Below, piece after piece: positions 28,004 through 35,845 of a DNA stretch of 64,000 nucleotides; the first letter of the stretch is position 1, and each line of letters starts with the position of its first letter. Made by a program: the position numbers and the translations under genes. The DNA comes from Betaproteobacteria bacterium. Its GTDB lineage: Bacteria > Acidobacteriota > Terriglobia > Acidiferrales > UBA7541. The stretch lies in contig CAJCHZ010000039.1 in the NCBI GenBank assembly GCA_903970165.1, forward strand, positions 62,001 to 126,000, in the 5' to 3' direction. The notes beneath the pieces were generated by a model. It had not been told where the DNA came from. It saw only the letters and a program-made list of their open reading frames with translations, and ran no database searches.

Positions 28004-28050
28004 CGTCTCTGCGCCGACTCTGCGAACACTGCGTCTCTGCGTTATCCTTT
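28004..28050 (-). repeat. CTCTGCG-type dispersed repeat, copy 2
   Basis: A run of CTCTGCG units followed by GCGTTATC, upstream of hisC. It is related to the copies near 16351, 28942 and 30688. Confidence 0.5.
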
Positions 28051-28154
28051 CTTTCTCTTTCTTTCCCTCGCACGCCTTCCATTCTCGCATTTGGAAACGT
28101 TTGTTGCGCAATCCCCAATACAACCCGTGTCCCACGAACAAACCGCGTCGGCTT

Positions 28155-28919
28155 CTATCCTCTGCTTCCTTTATGTCCTTTGCGTCCTTCTCCACCCGCT
28201 GCCTTCTTCAACAACTCGACTTCCTTCCCCGTCAAAGTCCGAAACCTCCCCGGTTCCAAATCCAAAATCAGCGGCCCCATCCGCACCCGCCGAATTTTCT
28301 CCACTAGATGTCCAACCTTCTCAAACATCCGCCGAATCTGCCGGTTACGCCCCTCGATCAACACCACCTCGTACCACGGATTCTCCCCGTCCTCGAACAA
28401 CCGTATCTTTGACGGCGCCGTCTTTACTTTCCGCCCATCTTCCAACTCAATCACAATACCCGCCCGCAACCGTTCAATCCTCTTTTCATCCGGCTTACCG
28501 CTAACCTTCACCAAATAAGTTTTCGGCATGTGCGAGCCGGCCTTCATCATTCGCTCGGCCAGCGCGCCGTCGTTTGTCAACACCAGCAGCCCCTCGCTCG
28601 CGAAATCCAGCCGCCCCACCGGATAGACGCGGCCCACACTTTTGCCCACAATGTCCACGACGGTCGGCCGTCCTTCGGGGTCGCTCACTGTCGTCACATA
28701 GCCTTTAGGCTTGTTCATCATGAAATAAAGCATTTTCTCCGGCCGCGCGATGGCCACGCCATCCACGCAAATCGCATCCTTCTCTAGATCCGCCTTGGTC
28801 CCCAATTCGCGCACCACGGCACCATTCACTGTCACGCGCCCGGCCGCGATAATCTCTTCCGCCTTGCGTCGCGACGCAACTCCGCAAGCCGCCATGATTT
28901 TCTGCAATCGTTCCTGCAT
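28155..28919 (-). CDS. rluB: RsuA/RluB-type pseudouridine synthase, catalytic Asp present
   Basis: A 254-residue enzyme. An N-terminal S4 RNA-binding domain (residues 1-60: MQERLQKIMAACGVASRRKA) is followed by the pseudouridine synthase core. The catalytic motif is VGRLDFASEGLLVLTNDG with Asp105. It most likely modifies helix 69-region or other 23S rRNA uridines, as RluB does (family inference). It ends with a Lys-rich tail. Its paralogue lies only 13 bases upstream on the same strand. Confidence 0.9.
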   Translation of the reverse strand: MQERLQKIMAACGVASRRKAEEIIAAGRVTVNGAVVRELGTKADLEKDAICVDGVAIARPEKMLYFMMNKPKGYVTTVSDPEGRPTVVDIVGKSVGRVYPVGRLDFASEGLLVLTNDGALAERMMKAGSHMPKTYLVKVSGKPDEKRIERLRAGIVIELEDGRKVKTAPSKIRLFEDGENPWYEVVLIEGRNRQIRRMFEKVGHLVEKIRRVRMGPLILDLEPGRFRTLTGKEVELLKKAAGGEGRKGHKGSRG

Positions 28920-28932
28920 GTCACCTGTTTTG

Positions 28933-29733
28933 CTACTGTGGGCTCTTCTCTGCGAATCCTCTGTTAACTCTGCGTCTCGGCGTTATCTTTTTCTCTTTCT
29001 TCCCTGTCTCTTTCTTTCCTGGCTTCACAATCGCCCGCAAAGCCGCCACTTCTTTTTCTGCGAGCAGCCGGTATCTGCCCTGCGGCAATCCTTCGAGCGT
29101 CAGCGGCCCCACGGCAATTCGTCGCAACTTCTCCACCGGGTGCTGCGCGGCAAAAAGCACTTCGCGCAAAGCATCCCGCCTCGATCCCTTTAGCGTCGCC
29201 TCATACCAAAAATTCGCTCCCTTGCCGCGAGTGGCATCCGGCTGCCGAATCGTACGCAAGCGCACCCCAGCTTCTTTGCCAAGCCTATCCAACTCCTCCA
29301 AAGTCAAACGCCCCTTAATCTTCACCTGATAAAACTGCGGCACGTTGTCCCAGTGCTTGAGCATCTCCGCCGCCAAATCTCCATCATTCGTCAAAAACAC
29401 AAGCCCAGACGCGGCATACTCAAGGTTTCCCACCGGATAAACCCGCTCGTGAAAACCGCGCAAACAATTGTGCAGGGTCTTCCGCCCCTCAGGATCAGCC
29501 ATAGCTGAAACCACTTCGGGAGGCTTGTGCAAAATCAAATACACCTTCCGCGCCGGCTCCCTCACAACGCGGCCCGCTGCCTCGATCCGGTCGGTCGCCG
29601 CGTCAGCCTTCGTCCCTAGCTCGCGCACCACTTGCCCGTTCACGCGCACCTGTCCGCTCAAAATCAATTGCTCCGCATGCCTCCGCGAAGCAATCCCCGC
29701 TCGCCCAATAATCTTTTGCAATCTTTCCTGCAT
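28933..29733 (-). CDS. RsuA/RluB-type pseudouridine synthase paralogue with Glu at the catalytic position
   Basis: A 266-residue protein with the same S4 plus synthase layout and the same N-terminal spacing as its neighbour. At residue 105 the catalytic motif reads VGNLEYAASGLVFLTNDG, so the invariant Arg-Leu-Asp is Asn-Leu-Glu. The codon is GAG at 29419-29421. Asp is essential in all known pseudouridine synthases, so the protein may be inactive, work only as an RNA binder, or use Glu. The last 15 or so codons lie in a dispersed repeat. The ATG at 29733 is chosen by alignment with the paralogue; the open frame extends to 29805. Confidence 0.85.
   Translation of the reverse strand: MQERLQKIIGRAGIASRRHAEQLILSGQVRVNGQVVRELGTKADAATDRIEAAGRVVREPARKVYLILHKPPEVVSAMADPEGRKTLHNCLRGFHERVYPVGNLEYAASGLVFLTNDGDLAAEMLKHWDNVPQFYQVKIKGRLTLEELDRLGKEAGVRLRTIRQPDATRGKGANFWYEATLKGSRRDALREVLFAAQHPVEKLRRIAVGPLTLEGLPQGRYRLLAEKEVAALRAIVKPGKKETGKKEKKITPRRRVNRGFAEKSPQ
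28934..29000 (-). repeat. CTCTGCG-type dispersed repeat, copy 3
   Basis: Begins at CTTCTCTGCGAATCCTCTGT and continues to GCGTTATC. It forms the 3' end of the upstream synthase paralogue's coding sequence. Related to the copies near 16351, 28004 and 30688. Confidence 0.5.
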
Positions 29734-29838
29734 TTGCTTTTGTTTTTTCTCGTGGCGACTCGGCACGTTTACCCTGAGCTCCGAAAGTGCCGTGCCCGTC
29801 CTCACGGCCTTACCGCGATCAATCTTAGGGTGGGAAAC

Positions 29839-30642
29839 CTATTCCCCCGCGGCGGTCGATTTCGCCGCTTCGGAGGGCGGATCCTCATCCAACTGCCCCG
29901 CAGGCATTCCCTCAAACGTCGCCGCCGCTTCCTCTTCCCGCAATACCTCCGCCTCGGCCAATTCCTGCCCCACGTGTTCGATGGCTTCCGCGACGCTTCC
30001 ATGCGCGTGCTCTTCCGCTGTGCTAGTGGCTGAGTTGTCCTCGGTTTGAGCCGCACCCTCCATCACATAGTTTTCTTCCGCCGGAGCCACTCCCTCATCG
30101 CTCCCCAAGGCCTCGCGCGCCAGAGCCTCAAATTCCTTCAAACTCGGCAACTCTTCCAAATCGCTCAACCCAAACCGCATCAAGAACTCTTTCGAAGTCT
30201 TGTACAGTATCGGCCGCCCAATCACTTCCTTGCGTCCGGCCGTAGTTATCAACCGCTTGTCCAGCAACGTGCTGATCACTCCGGAAGTATTCACCCCGCG
30301 AATCTCGGAAATTTCCGGCGAAGTGACCGGCTGCTTGTACGCAATCACAGCCAGCGTCTCGAGAGCAGGCATCGTCAACCGCAACGGCGGCCGCAAACTC
30401 TTGATAAATCGCCGCACCACATCATGCTGCTGAGGCTTCGTGTACACCTTGTACCCGCCAGCCACAGCGCGAATCTCGACGCCGCGCTCCTCGGCTCCAT
30501 AGCTGGCCACCAACTCGTCCAACGCAGCCTGCACCACCAGCTTTTCTTCGCCCAGCGCCTTCGCCAGCTGCTCGATTGTCGCCGGCTCATCCGCCGCATA
30601 AATAATCGCTTCCAGTGCCGCCTTGCGCTCTTCATTCGTCAT
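29839..30642 (-). CDS. scpB: Segregation and condensation protein B
   Basis: A 267-residue winged-helix kleisin partner in the SMC-ScpAB chromosome condensation complex. The N-terminus MTNEERKAALEAIIYAADEP is typical. Two winged helices follow (LPRLTM-like, VIAYKQPVTSPEISEIRGVNTSGVI and RPILYKTSKEFLMRFGL). The last 90 or so residues are an acidic, low-complexity tail. The ATG at 30642 is used because the 49-codon upstream extension runs through a dispersed repeat (NTEFAEGTEK). Confidence 0.93.
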   Translation of the reverse strand: MTNEERKAALEAIIYAADEPATIEQLAKALGEEKLVVQAALDELVASYGAEERGVEIRAVAGGYKVYTKPQQHDVVRRFIKSLRPPLRLTMPALETLAVIAYKQPVTSPEISEIRGVNTSGVISTLLDKRLITTAGRKEVIGRPILYKTSKEFLMRFGLSDLEELPSLKEFEALAREALGSDEGVAPAEENYVMEGAAQTEDNSATSTAEEHAHGSVAEAIEHVGQELAEAEVLREEEAAATFEGMPAGQLDEDPPSEAAKSTAAGE

Positions 30643-30687
30643 GCTGAACTCTCTCTTCCCCGCGCTTCCTAACTCCGGTCTCGCCTT

Positions 30688-30727
30688 ACTCTTCTCTGTG
30701 CCCTCTGCGAACTCTGTGTTAAAAAAA
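30688..30727 (-). repeat. CTCTGTG-type dispersed repeat, copy 4
   Basis: CTCTGTGCCCTCTGCGAACT followed by CTGTGTTAA, between scpA and scpB. It supplies the false N-terminal extension of the scpB frame. Confidence 0.55.
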
Positions 30728-30772
30728 CCTGTTCCTGCATCGCGGCCTGTAACCGTTAGCGCCCGTCGCCCC

Positions 30773-31582
30773 CTACTTGTATTCCTCATCGATCAGCTTA
30801 ATCCCGCCAGCCTCATCAAACACCACATCGAACGCCTTCCCCTTCTTCACGACAATCTCCCCAAATTGCTTCTCCTGCGCCAAAAGCACGGCCTGCAACT
30901 TCACCATCTCCAAAACCGCCAAAAAGGCCACGATCATGGCGTGCCGCGAAGGGCAAGCCTCAAAAAACCGTATCAAGTTAACGCTATTTTCCTCGCTCGC
31001 CAGAATCTGCCCACGCAAGGCCGCAATCATCTGCGCCACGGTAAACTCCTCGTGGTGCAACTCGATCCGCGAAACTTCCTTCCGCCTCTCCAGAACCTGC
31101 TGAAACACTTTTACGAGATCGACCAGCGAAACAACCAAATCGCCTTCGGTCCCTTCATCGTTGTAAAGCGACTTGTCCGGTTTCGACCAGACGTTCTCTT
31201 CAATCTGCTGCCTCTGGTACAAAAGCTGCGCTGCATTCTTGAATTTTTCGTGCTCCACAAGCCGCTGCACCAACTCCGCCCTCGGATCGGTGTCCGCGCC
31301 TTCTTCCGCGGCCAAAGGATCGGGCGGAAGCAGCATCTTCGACTTGATGTAGATCAGCGTAGCCGCCATATAAATAAAATCCGCCGACACATCCACATTC
31401 AACTCTTCCAGCTTGTGCAAGTATTCCAGGTATTGCGCGGTAATCGAGGAGATCTGAATATCAAGAATATTCATCTCCTGCTTCTTGATCAAATCAAGCA
31501 ACAGGTCGAGCGGCCCTTCATACAAGGGGATGTTCACCTTGTACGCCGCTTCCCGCGTCAATTTATTCCCTGGCGTCGCCAT
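30773..31582 (-). CDS. scpA: Segregation and condensation protein A
   Basis: A 269-residue kleisin that bridges SMC heads. The start region NIPLYEGPLDLLLDLIKKQEMNILDI is diagnostic, followed by ISSITAQYLEYLHKLEELNVDVSADFI. The C-terminal winged helix (about 190-260) ends in an FGEIVVKKG segment. The ATG at 31582 is preferred. scpB follows on the same strand. Confidence 0.95.
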   Translation of the reverse strand: MATPGNKLTREAAYKVNIPLYEGPLDLLLDLIKKQEMNILDIQISSITAQYLEYLHKLEELNVDVSADFIYMAATLIYIKSKMLLPPDPLAAEEGADTDPRAELVQRLVEHEKFKNAAQLLYQRQQIEENVWSKPDKSLYNDEGTEGDLVVSLVDLVKVFQQVLERRKEVSRIELHHEEFTVAQMIAALRGQILASEENSVNLIRFFEACPSRHAMIVAFLAVLEMVKLQAVLLAQEKQFGEIVVKKGKAFDVVFDEAGGIKLIDEEYK

Positions 31583-31602
31583 TCGTCCAGCCCTCTTTGG
31601 TG

Positions 31603-31624
31603 GCACAGCCAATCCTGGCTGTGC
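31603..31624. repeat. Palindrome GCACAGCCA-N4-TGGCTGTGC
   Basis: Perfect 9-base arms between scpA and the next membrane protein gene. There is no T-run, so it is more like a dispersed palindromic repeat than a terminator. Confidence 0.6.
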
Positions 31625-31636
31625 TCTTCGTTATCC

Positions 31637-32059
31637 CTATCCCTTGGCCCGCGCCAGCCACGCCGCCCAGGCCAGGCAAATCGCCACCCCTGCAGAAAAT
31701 ATCGCCGGCCCTTTCGCAAAATACTTCCAGCTCAGCACGATGGAAATTACCTGTACGAGCGCGAACGCCCAGCCCAGCCAACCGATCGCCTGAGGATTGC
31801 TGCGTGCCAGCGTCCCCAGATGCCAAGCCAGAAACGCGGAGAACAGCAACGTGACCGTAATGCTTAGCCCAAACCCCCGGTAAAAACCTCCGTAGGTGAA
31901 ACTCTCTCTTCGCAGCTGGAAATGCACGTTGTTCATCCCGTCGAAGACCGCGCGGGCTTCCGGGGATGGCGGAACGAGAGTTAGAAATCCAAACGTGTGT
32001 CCCGCAGCAAACAAGATGAAGATGACGGAAGCGATTCGATAGAGTAAGGTTGCGTTCAA
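31637..32059 (-). CDS. Hypothetical four-helix membrane protein
   Basis: A 140-residue protein with hydrophobic helices at about 5-27, 60-82, 90-110 and 115-136. The loop between helices 1 and 2 has conserved-looking text (MNNVHFQLRRESFTYGGFYRGFG). It lies between trpS and scpA on the same strand. Not assigned to a function; proteins with this layout are common in Acidobacteriota (recollection, not tested). Confidence 0.75.
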   Translation of the reverse strand: MNATLLYRIASVIFILFAAGHTFGFLTLVPPSPEARAVFDGMNNVHFQLRRESFTYGGFYRGFGLSITVTLLFSAFLAWHLGTLARSNPQAIGWLGWAFALVQVISIVLSWKYFAKGPAIFSAGVAICLAWAAWLARAKG

Positions 32060-32172
32060 GTTAGTCGACCTCCGTGCGTGATCTCTTTCGTGATGTTCAA
32101 ACTGCTGTGCCCTCTGGATTGCTTCCGAATCGTTGCCCTACTCTCCTCGGCGCTTCTTCTTGTCTGCAACCC

Positions 32173-33489
32173 TCAAATATGCGAATCATGCACTTCTGTC
32201 GAACCCGCCTTCACTTCGCCCTTCTTCTTCTCCCAGCCAAATACCGCTTCGCGGACGCGCTCGATGGTCTTCTTGGCCTCGACACGCGCCAGCTTCGACC
32301 CTTCTTCGATCATTTCCAGAACCAGCTCCGGCCGCTTTTCGTACTCCACTCTTCGTTCGCGCACCGGGGCAATCCAGTTGATCAAATTTTCGGCCATGGC
32401 GGCTTTGCACTCGATGCAACCAATGGCGGCGGTGGTGCAGCCTTGGCGGACCCACTCGAGGCGGCCGGGTTCGCCCGCGGAGAACAGTTTATGCCAGTCG
32501 TAGACGGGACACACGTCCGGATTTCCCGGATCGGTCCGCCGCTTCCGCGCCGGGTCCGTCACCATCACCTTCGTCTTCTTCCGTATCTCCTCATCCGTTT
32601 CGCTCAACGTAATCGCATTCCCATAACTCTTCGACATCTTCCGCCCATCAAGCCCAGGAATCCGCGGCGTCTTCGTCAGCATAACGCTGGGCTCAGTCAA
32701 AACTTCGCTAAAAAGAAAAAATTTCCGCGCATTGTCCGAGAGCTTGTCCAAAAAGTTTCGAAGCCCAATACTGACGGCTCCGCCGCGAATCATCATTTCC
32801 AGTATCGCTTTCTTCTGCGGAGCAATCTCTACGTCGGAGTCTAGAACCGACCCTTTTCCGAGATCGAGGGTTTGCTCCCAGACCGCACGCGCAGCCGATC
32901 GATTTGGACTCTCGAAAAGCTTCGAGTCCACGCTTAGACCGTAAAACATAAGAAACCGTCGCACAATCTCACGGCTCAACTCCACATGCGAAACCTGATC
33001 CTCCCCCACCGGCACAAACAACGGCGTGCCCTCTTCGCTGTAAATCACAATGTCCGCCGTCTGCAAACACGGATACCCCAAAAACCCATAATTGTGCAGG
33101 TCCTTATCCTTCACCTGCTCCAGCGCCTCTTTATACGTCGGCACCCGCTCCAACCAACTCAACGGCGTCACCATGGACAACAACAAATGCAGCTCCGCAT
33201 GCTCCGGCACAAGCGACTGCCGAAATATGACCGACTTCTTCGGATCAAGCCCCGCCGCCAGATAATCCGTCATAATCTCAATCGTGTTCTGCGCCACCCC
33301 CGAGGTATCCGCGTAATCCGAAGTCAACGCATGCCAATCCGCGATGAAGTAGAAGCACTCGAACTCGGGATCGCCCTGCAACCGCACCCAATTCTCCAAC
33401 GCCCCAAAATAATGCCCGATATGCAGACGCCCCGTAGGCCGCATCCCGCTCACTACGCGCTTTTTTTTGACGCTACTGTCTATGATCAA
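32173..33489 (-). CDS. trpS: Tryptophanyl-tRNA synthetase with internal insertion
   Basis: A 438-residue class Ic synthetase charging tRNA-Trp. HIGH is at residues 23-26 and KMSKS at 284-288. GFLGYPCLQTADIVIY and GEDQVSHVELSREI are also intact. Between residues about 185 and 262 there is an insertion not found in the usual 330-350 residue enzyme (SVDSKLFESPNRSAARAVWE onward). Standard sequence resumes at LTEPSVMLTKTPRIPGLDGR. It heads the trpS-scpA-scpB run on the minus strand. Confidence 0.94.
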   Translation of the reverse strand: MIIDSSVKKKRVVSGMRPTGRLHIGHYFGALENWVRLQGDPEFECFYFIADWHALTSDYADTSGVAQNTIEIMTDYLAAGLDPKKSVIFRQSLVPEHAELHLLLSMVTPLSWLERVPTYKEALEQVKDKDLHNYGFLGYPCLQTADIVIYSEEGTPLFVPVGEDQVSHVELSREIVRRFLMFYGLSVDSKLFESPNRSAARAVWEQTLDLGKGSVLDSDVEIAPQKKAILEMMIRGGAVSIGLRNFLDKLSDNARKFFLFSEVLTEPSVMLTKTPRIPGLDGRKMSKSYGNAITLSETDEEIRKKTKVMVTDPARKRRTDPGNPDVCPVYDWHKLFSAGEPGRLEWVRQGCTTAAIGCIECKAAMAENLINWIAPVRERRVEYEKRPELVLEMIEEGSKLARVEAKKTIERVREAVFGWEKKKGEVKAGSTEVHDSHI

Positions 33490-33511
33490 TCCTGGCTCCG
33501 AAAGGAGACTC

Positions 33512-33531
33512 GCTGAAGCGCGCCCCTACAT
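33512..33531 (+). repeat. 20-base dispersed repeat, copy 2
   Basis: GCTGAAGCGCGCCCCTACAT, identical to 6408-6427, between trpS and the acyl-CoA dehydrogenase gene. Confidence 0.85.
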
Positions 33532-33538
33532 GGTTTCT

Positions 33539-34786
33539 TTACTTCAAAACCTCCCGCGCGATGATCATCCTTTGTATTTCGCTTGTCCCCTCGTAAATGG
33601 TGATAACGCGGGCGTCCCGGTACATCCGTTCGACGTCCGTCTCCCGCGAATAGCCAGAGCTGCCGTGAATCTGGACGGCTTTGGCTACTACCCGGTTGAC
33701 CATCTCGCTGGCATAGAGCTTGGCCTTCGACGAAGCCGCTCCAAGCTTCCCCGGGTGCGTATCCTTAAGCCATGCGGCATAATAGACCAGCCCACGCGCC
33801 GCCTCGATCTCCGTCTGCATGTCGGCCAGCATCCACTGAATCGCCTGAAACTCGCCAATCGCCTTGCCAAAGGCGCGCCGCTGCTTCGCGTACCTAATCG
33901 AGTGGTTCAGCGCACCTTGCGCGAGGCCAACGGCGACCGCCGCTATGCCAATCCGGCCGCCGTCGAGCGCACTGAGGGCAATCTTCAAACCCTGTCCTTC
34001 TTCGCCAAGGCGGTTTTCGCGAGGGACTTCGCAATCGTTCAGCAGAACTTCCACGGCCGGCGAGCTGCGCTGGCCCATCTTCTCTTCGTGGCGGCCGATC
34101 TTGAAGCCAGGAAAGGTCGGTTCAACCAAAAAAGCCGTGATGCCTTTTCCGCCAGCGTCAGGATCAGTCTTGGCGAACACAAGGAACAGCTCCGCGACTT
34201 GCCCGTTCGAGACCCAGATCTTTGTTCCGTTCAGGCGGTAGGCGTCGCCGCTCGGGCTTGCGAGCGCAGCGCCGCCCCACGCCCCAGCTCCGGGAGCCAA
34301 CGTTGGCGCTTGCTCGGTCCGTGTCCCGAGGCTCGAACCAACGCGGCTTACGGCCACGGCGCGGGACTGAATCCCAGCAGCGTCGGAGCCGGCGGCGGGT
34401 TCCGTCAGGCAGAACGAGCCGAGAATTTCTCCGGTGGCGAGGCGGCGCAGATATTTTTTCTTCTGCTCATCCGTGCCAAATTTCATCAGCGGCACCTGCA
34501 CGGCGGAGTTGGTCACGCCGAGCGATGTGGCCATGCCTGTGTCCACGGCAGCGACTTCCTCGAGCATCAGCGCGTAAGAGAGCGTGTCCAGCCCAGGCCC
34601 GCCCCACTCTTCGGGGACCAACATGCCGCAGCAGCCGAGTTCGGCAAGCTTTTTGATTTCTTCGGCGGGGAAACGCTCTTCGCGGTCGCGTTGCTTCACG
34701 GTCGGCTGCACTTCGGCCTCCATGAATTGGCGAACGGTATCGCGAATCAGCTTTTGGTGGTCGCTAAGCGAAAAATCCATCGTCAC
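33539..34786 (-). CDS. Acyl-CoA dehydrogenase with an in-frame insertion
   Basis: A 415-residue FAD flavoprotein of fatty-acid or branched-chain acyl-CoA oxidation. The helical N-domain, the FCLTEPAAGSDAAG beta-domain motif, NGTKIWVSNG, and the C-terminal IHGSSGYSRETDVERMYRDARV with the EGTSEIQRMIIAR end are all present. Between TEPAAGSDAAGIQ and DAYRLNGTKIW, residues about 146-180 form an extra Gly/Ala/Pro-rich stretch (RVGSSLGTRTEQAPTLAPGA) absent from ordinary family members. It looks repeat-derived. It is a single gene with no neighbouring electron-transfer genes. Confidence 0.93.
   Translation of the reverse strand: MTMDFSLSDHQKLIRDTVRQFMEAEVQPTVKQRDREERFPAEEIKKLAELGCCGMLVPEEWGGPGLDTLSYALMLEEVAAVDTGMATSLGVTNSAVQVPLMKFGTDEQKKKYLRRLATGEILGSFCLTEPAAGSDAAGIQSRAVAVSRVGSSLGTRTEQAPTLAPGAGAWGGAALASPSGDAYRLNGTKIWVSNGQVAELFLVFAKTDPDAGGKGITAFLVEPTFPGFKIGRHEEKMGQRSSPAVEVLLNDCEVPRENRLGEEGQGLKIALSALDGGRIGIAAVAVGLAQGALNHSIRYAKQRRAFGKAIGEFQAIQWMLADMQTEIEAARGLVYYAAWLKDTHPGKLGAASSKAKLYASEMVNRVVAKAVQIHGSSGYSRETDVERMYRDARVITIYEGTSEIQRMIIAREVLK
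34247..34351 (-). repeat. Probable dispersed-repeat insertion inside the acyl-CoA dehydrogenase gene
   Basis: This in-frame segment of about 105 bases encodes the extra residues. It contains AGCTCCGGGAGC and a TTGG...CCAA pair around GCGCTTGCTC. I recognise the amino-acid text as one that recurs in unrelated acidobacterial proteins, but cannot search for it here. Confidence 0.45.
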
Positions 34787-34836
34787 ATTGTACGCGAGGT
34801 ACCCACGATGCTAACACAGGCAGGAAAATGGCCCAA

Positions 34837-35067
34837 CTACTCGCGTCGAGAAATCCGCTTCTTAGCGACAAGTATCGTCATAATAATGCTGACCACCATA
34901 GGGATGACTAGCAACTCAGCGTTCCGCACGCTCTGAAACGACTCGCCAAGAGACATAATCCCCGCGAGCAGAAGAAAATTCATCACGAAATCTTTTGCCG
35001 TGGCACGAAATTCGTACTGGTCGCCGCTTATGCGAGGAGAAACCTTTGACTCGGAAACTGGCAACAT
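34837..35067 (-). CDS. Small two-helix membrane protein
   Basis: A 76-residue protein starting at an ATG with GGAGA seven bases upstream. The first 24 residues are polar and two hydrophobic segments follow (FVMNFLLLAGIMSLG and LLVIPMVVSIIMTILVA). The Lys/Arg end suggests cytoplasmic termini. No family recognised. The longer open frame to 35196 lacks support. Confidence 0.5.
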   Translation of the reverse strand: MLPVSESKVSPRISGDQYEFRATAKDFVMNFLLLAGIMSLGESFQSVRNAELLVIPMVVSIIMTILVAKKRISRRE

Positions 35068-35146
35068 TGTTACTCTCCGCGAAAAATCCATCCTCTCGGT
35101 TGTGCGCGCGGTACGCAGAATGCTGACACACCAGAACGCTGCGCCT

Positions 35147-35366
35147 CTAGCGTGTTCGCCATCCACGCGGAACGTGAAACAAGCACGCAGTGACAACAGC
35201 GATGGCGAACGCGCTAAACAAGAGCTTCACGATTGGCTGCCCAAGCTTGTGGAGTTCAAATACCGCGTCAGTCGCAGCAATGCCGCAAAACAGCGTAAGA
35301 AAGCCCAACATTTCGGTTCGCCAGGCTGGTGTAGAAGGCACTTTGAGATGCTTCGTCCCGAGTCAT
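35147..35366 (-). pseudogene. Small membrane protein gene with an apparent frameshift
   Basis: An ATG at 35366 follows a strong GAGGAGGT, but its frame (MTRDEASQSAFYTSLANRN) stops after 32 codons. Removing one base from the G-run at 35304-35306 joins it to the frame GFLTLFCGIAATDAVFELHK, which continues hydrophobic to the stop at 35147. The joined product would be about 72 residues with two hydrophobic segments. An alternative is a start inside the second frame at 35311. Confidence 0.45.
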
Positions 35367-35385
35367 TGCTGTTACCTCCTCGCAA

Positions 35386-35475
35386 CTAGAGTTTAAATAG
35401 TTCGCGCAAACGCCTGGCTGGGACGCGGCTTACGGGATTTCGTGGTTTTCTTGTCATTCATTTTCAGCGTGAATC
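35386..35475 (-). pseudogene. Decayed copy of the 3' end of a LytTR regulator gene
   Basis: About 90 bases closely match the last 90 bases of the LytTR gene that ends at 36264. The translation begins FTLKMNDKKTT as in the intact gene. One C is missing from the ATCCCC run, after which the frame breaks; restoring it gives EIPVSRVPARRLRELFKL and a stop, nearly identical to the intact end. Confidence 0.7.
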
Positions 35476-35506
35476 TTGCCAAGATGCCCGGTTATTCGAC
35501 ATGACC

Positions 35507-35845
35507 TTACGGCGCAAAAGTTACTTGCTGATAAGGCTCGCCTTCGCGATGACGGCTCACCTCGATCGTCACTTTTCGATCGAGCCGTTTCAGAAAATCA
35601 AGCAGCTTGTCTGTCGTGAAACGGCTGAAATGTCCGTTCATCAAATGCGATACGTCTGGTTGCGCGATGCCGAGCACGCCGGCGATTTCCCGCTGTTTCA
35701 GCTTCTTGTCTTTCAAGATGTTGAAAACATGCACGCCAATTTGCGCGCGCGCATAAAGTTCTGTCGAATCTTCCAGTCCCAGGTAGGCAAAGATATTACC
35801 GGGACCTTCCTCATACTTAATTGCTTTTCGCTTTTTCTTGGTCAC
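35507..35845 (-). CDS. XRE-family antitoxin (HigA-like)
   Basis: A 112-residue protein with a helix-turn-helix at about 45-75 (LKQREIAGVLGIAQPDVSHLMNG). The GTG start has AGGAG upstream and overlaps the reading frame of the HigB-like toxin gene, the usual toxin-first order. The family neutralises the toxin and represses its own promoter. A perfect palindrome upstream of the toxin gene is a likely operator. The antitoxin appears intact although the toxin gene is broken. Confidence 0.85.
   Translation of the reverse strand: MTKKKRKAIKYEEGPGNIFAYLGLEDSTELYARAQIGVHVFNILKDKKLKQREIAGVLGIAQPDVSHLMNGHFSRFTTDKLLDFLKRLDRKVTIEVSRHREGEPYQQVTFAP

Noticed and set aside
30643..30789. N-terminal extension of scpB (NTEFAEGTEK region)
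   Set aside because: The text is a translated dispersed repeat that precedes the natural MTNEERKAAL start.
33467..34936. 489-codon open frame antisense to the acyl-CoA dehydrogenase gene
   Set aside because: No motifs, and the opposite strand encodes a complete flavoprotein apart from its insertion.
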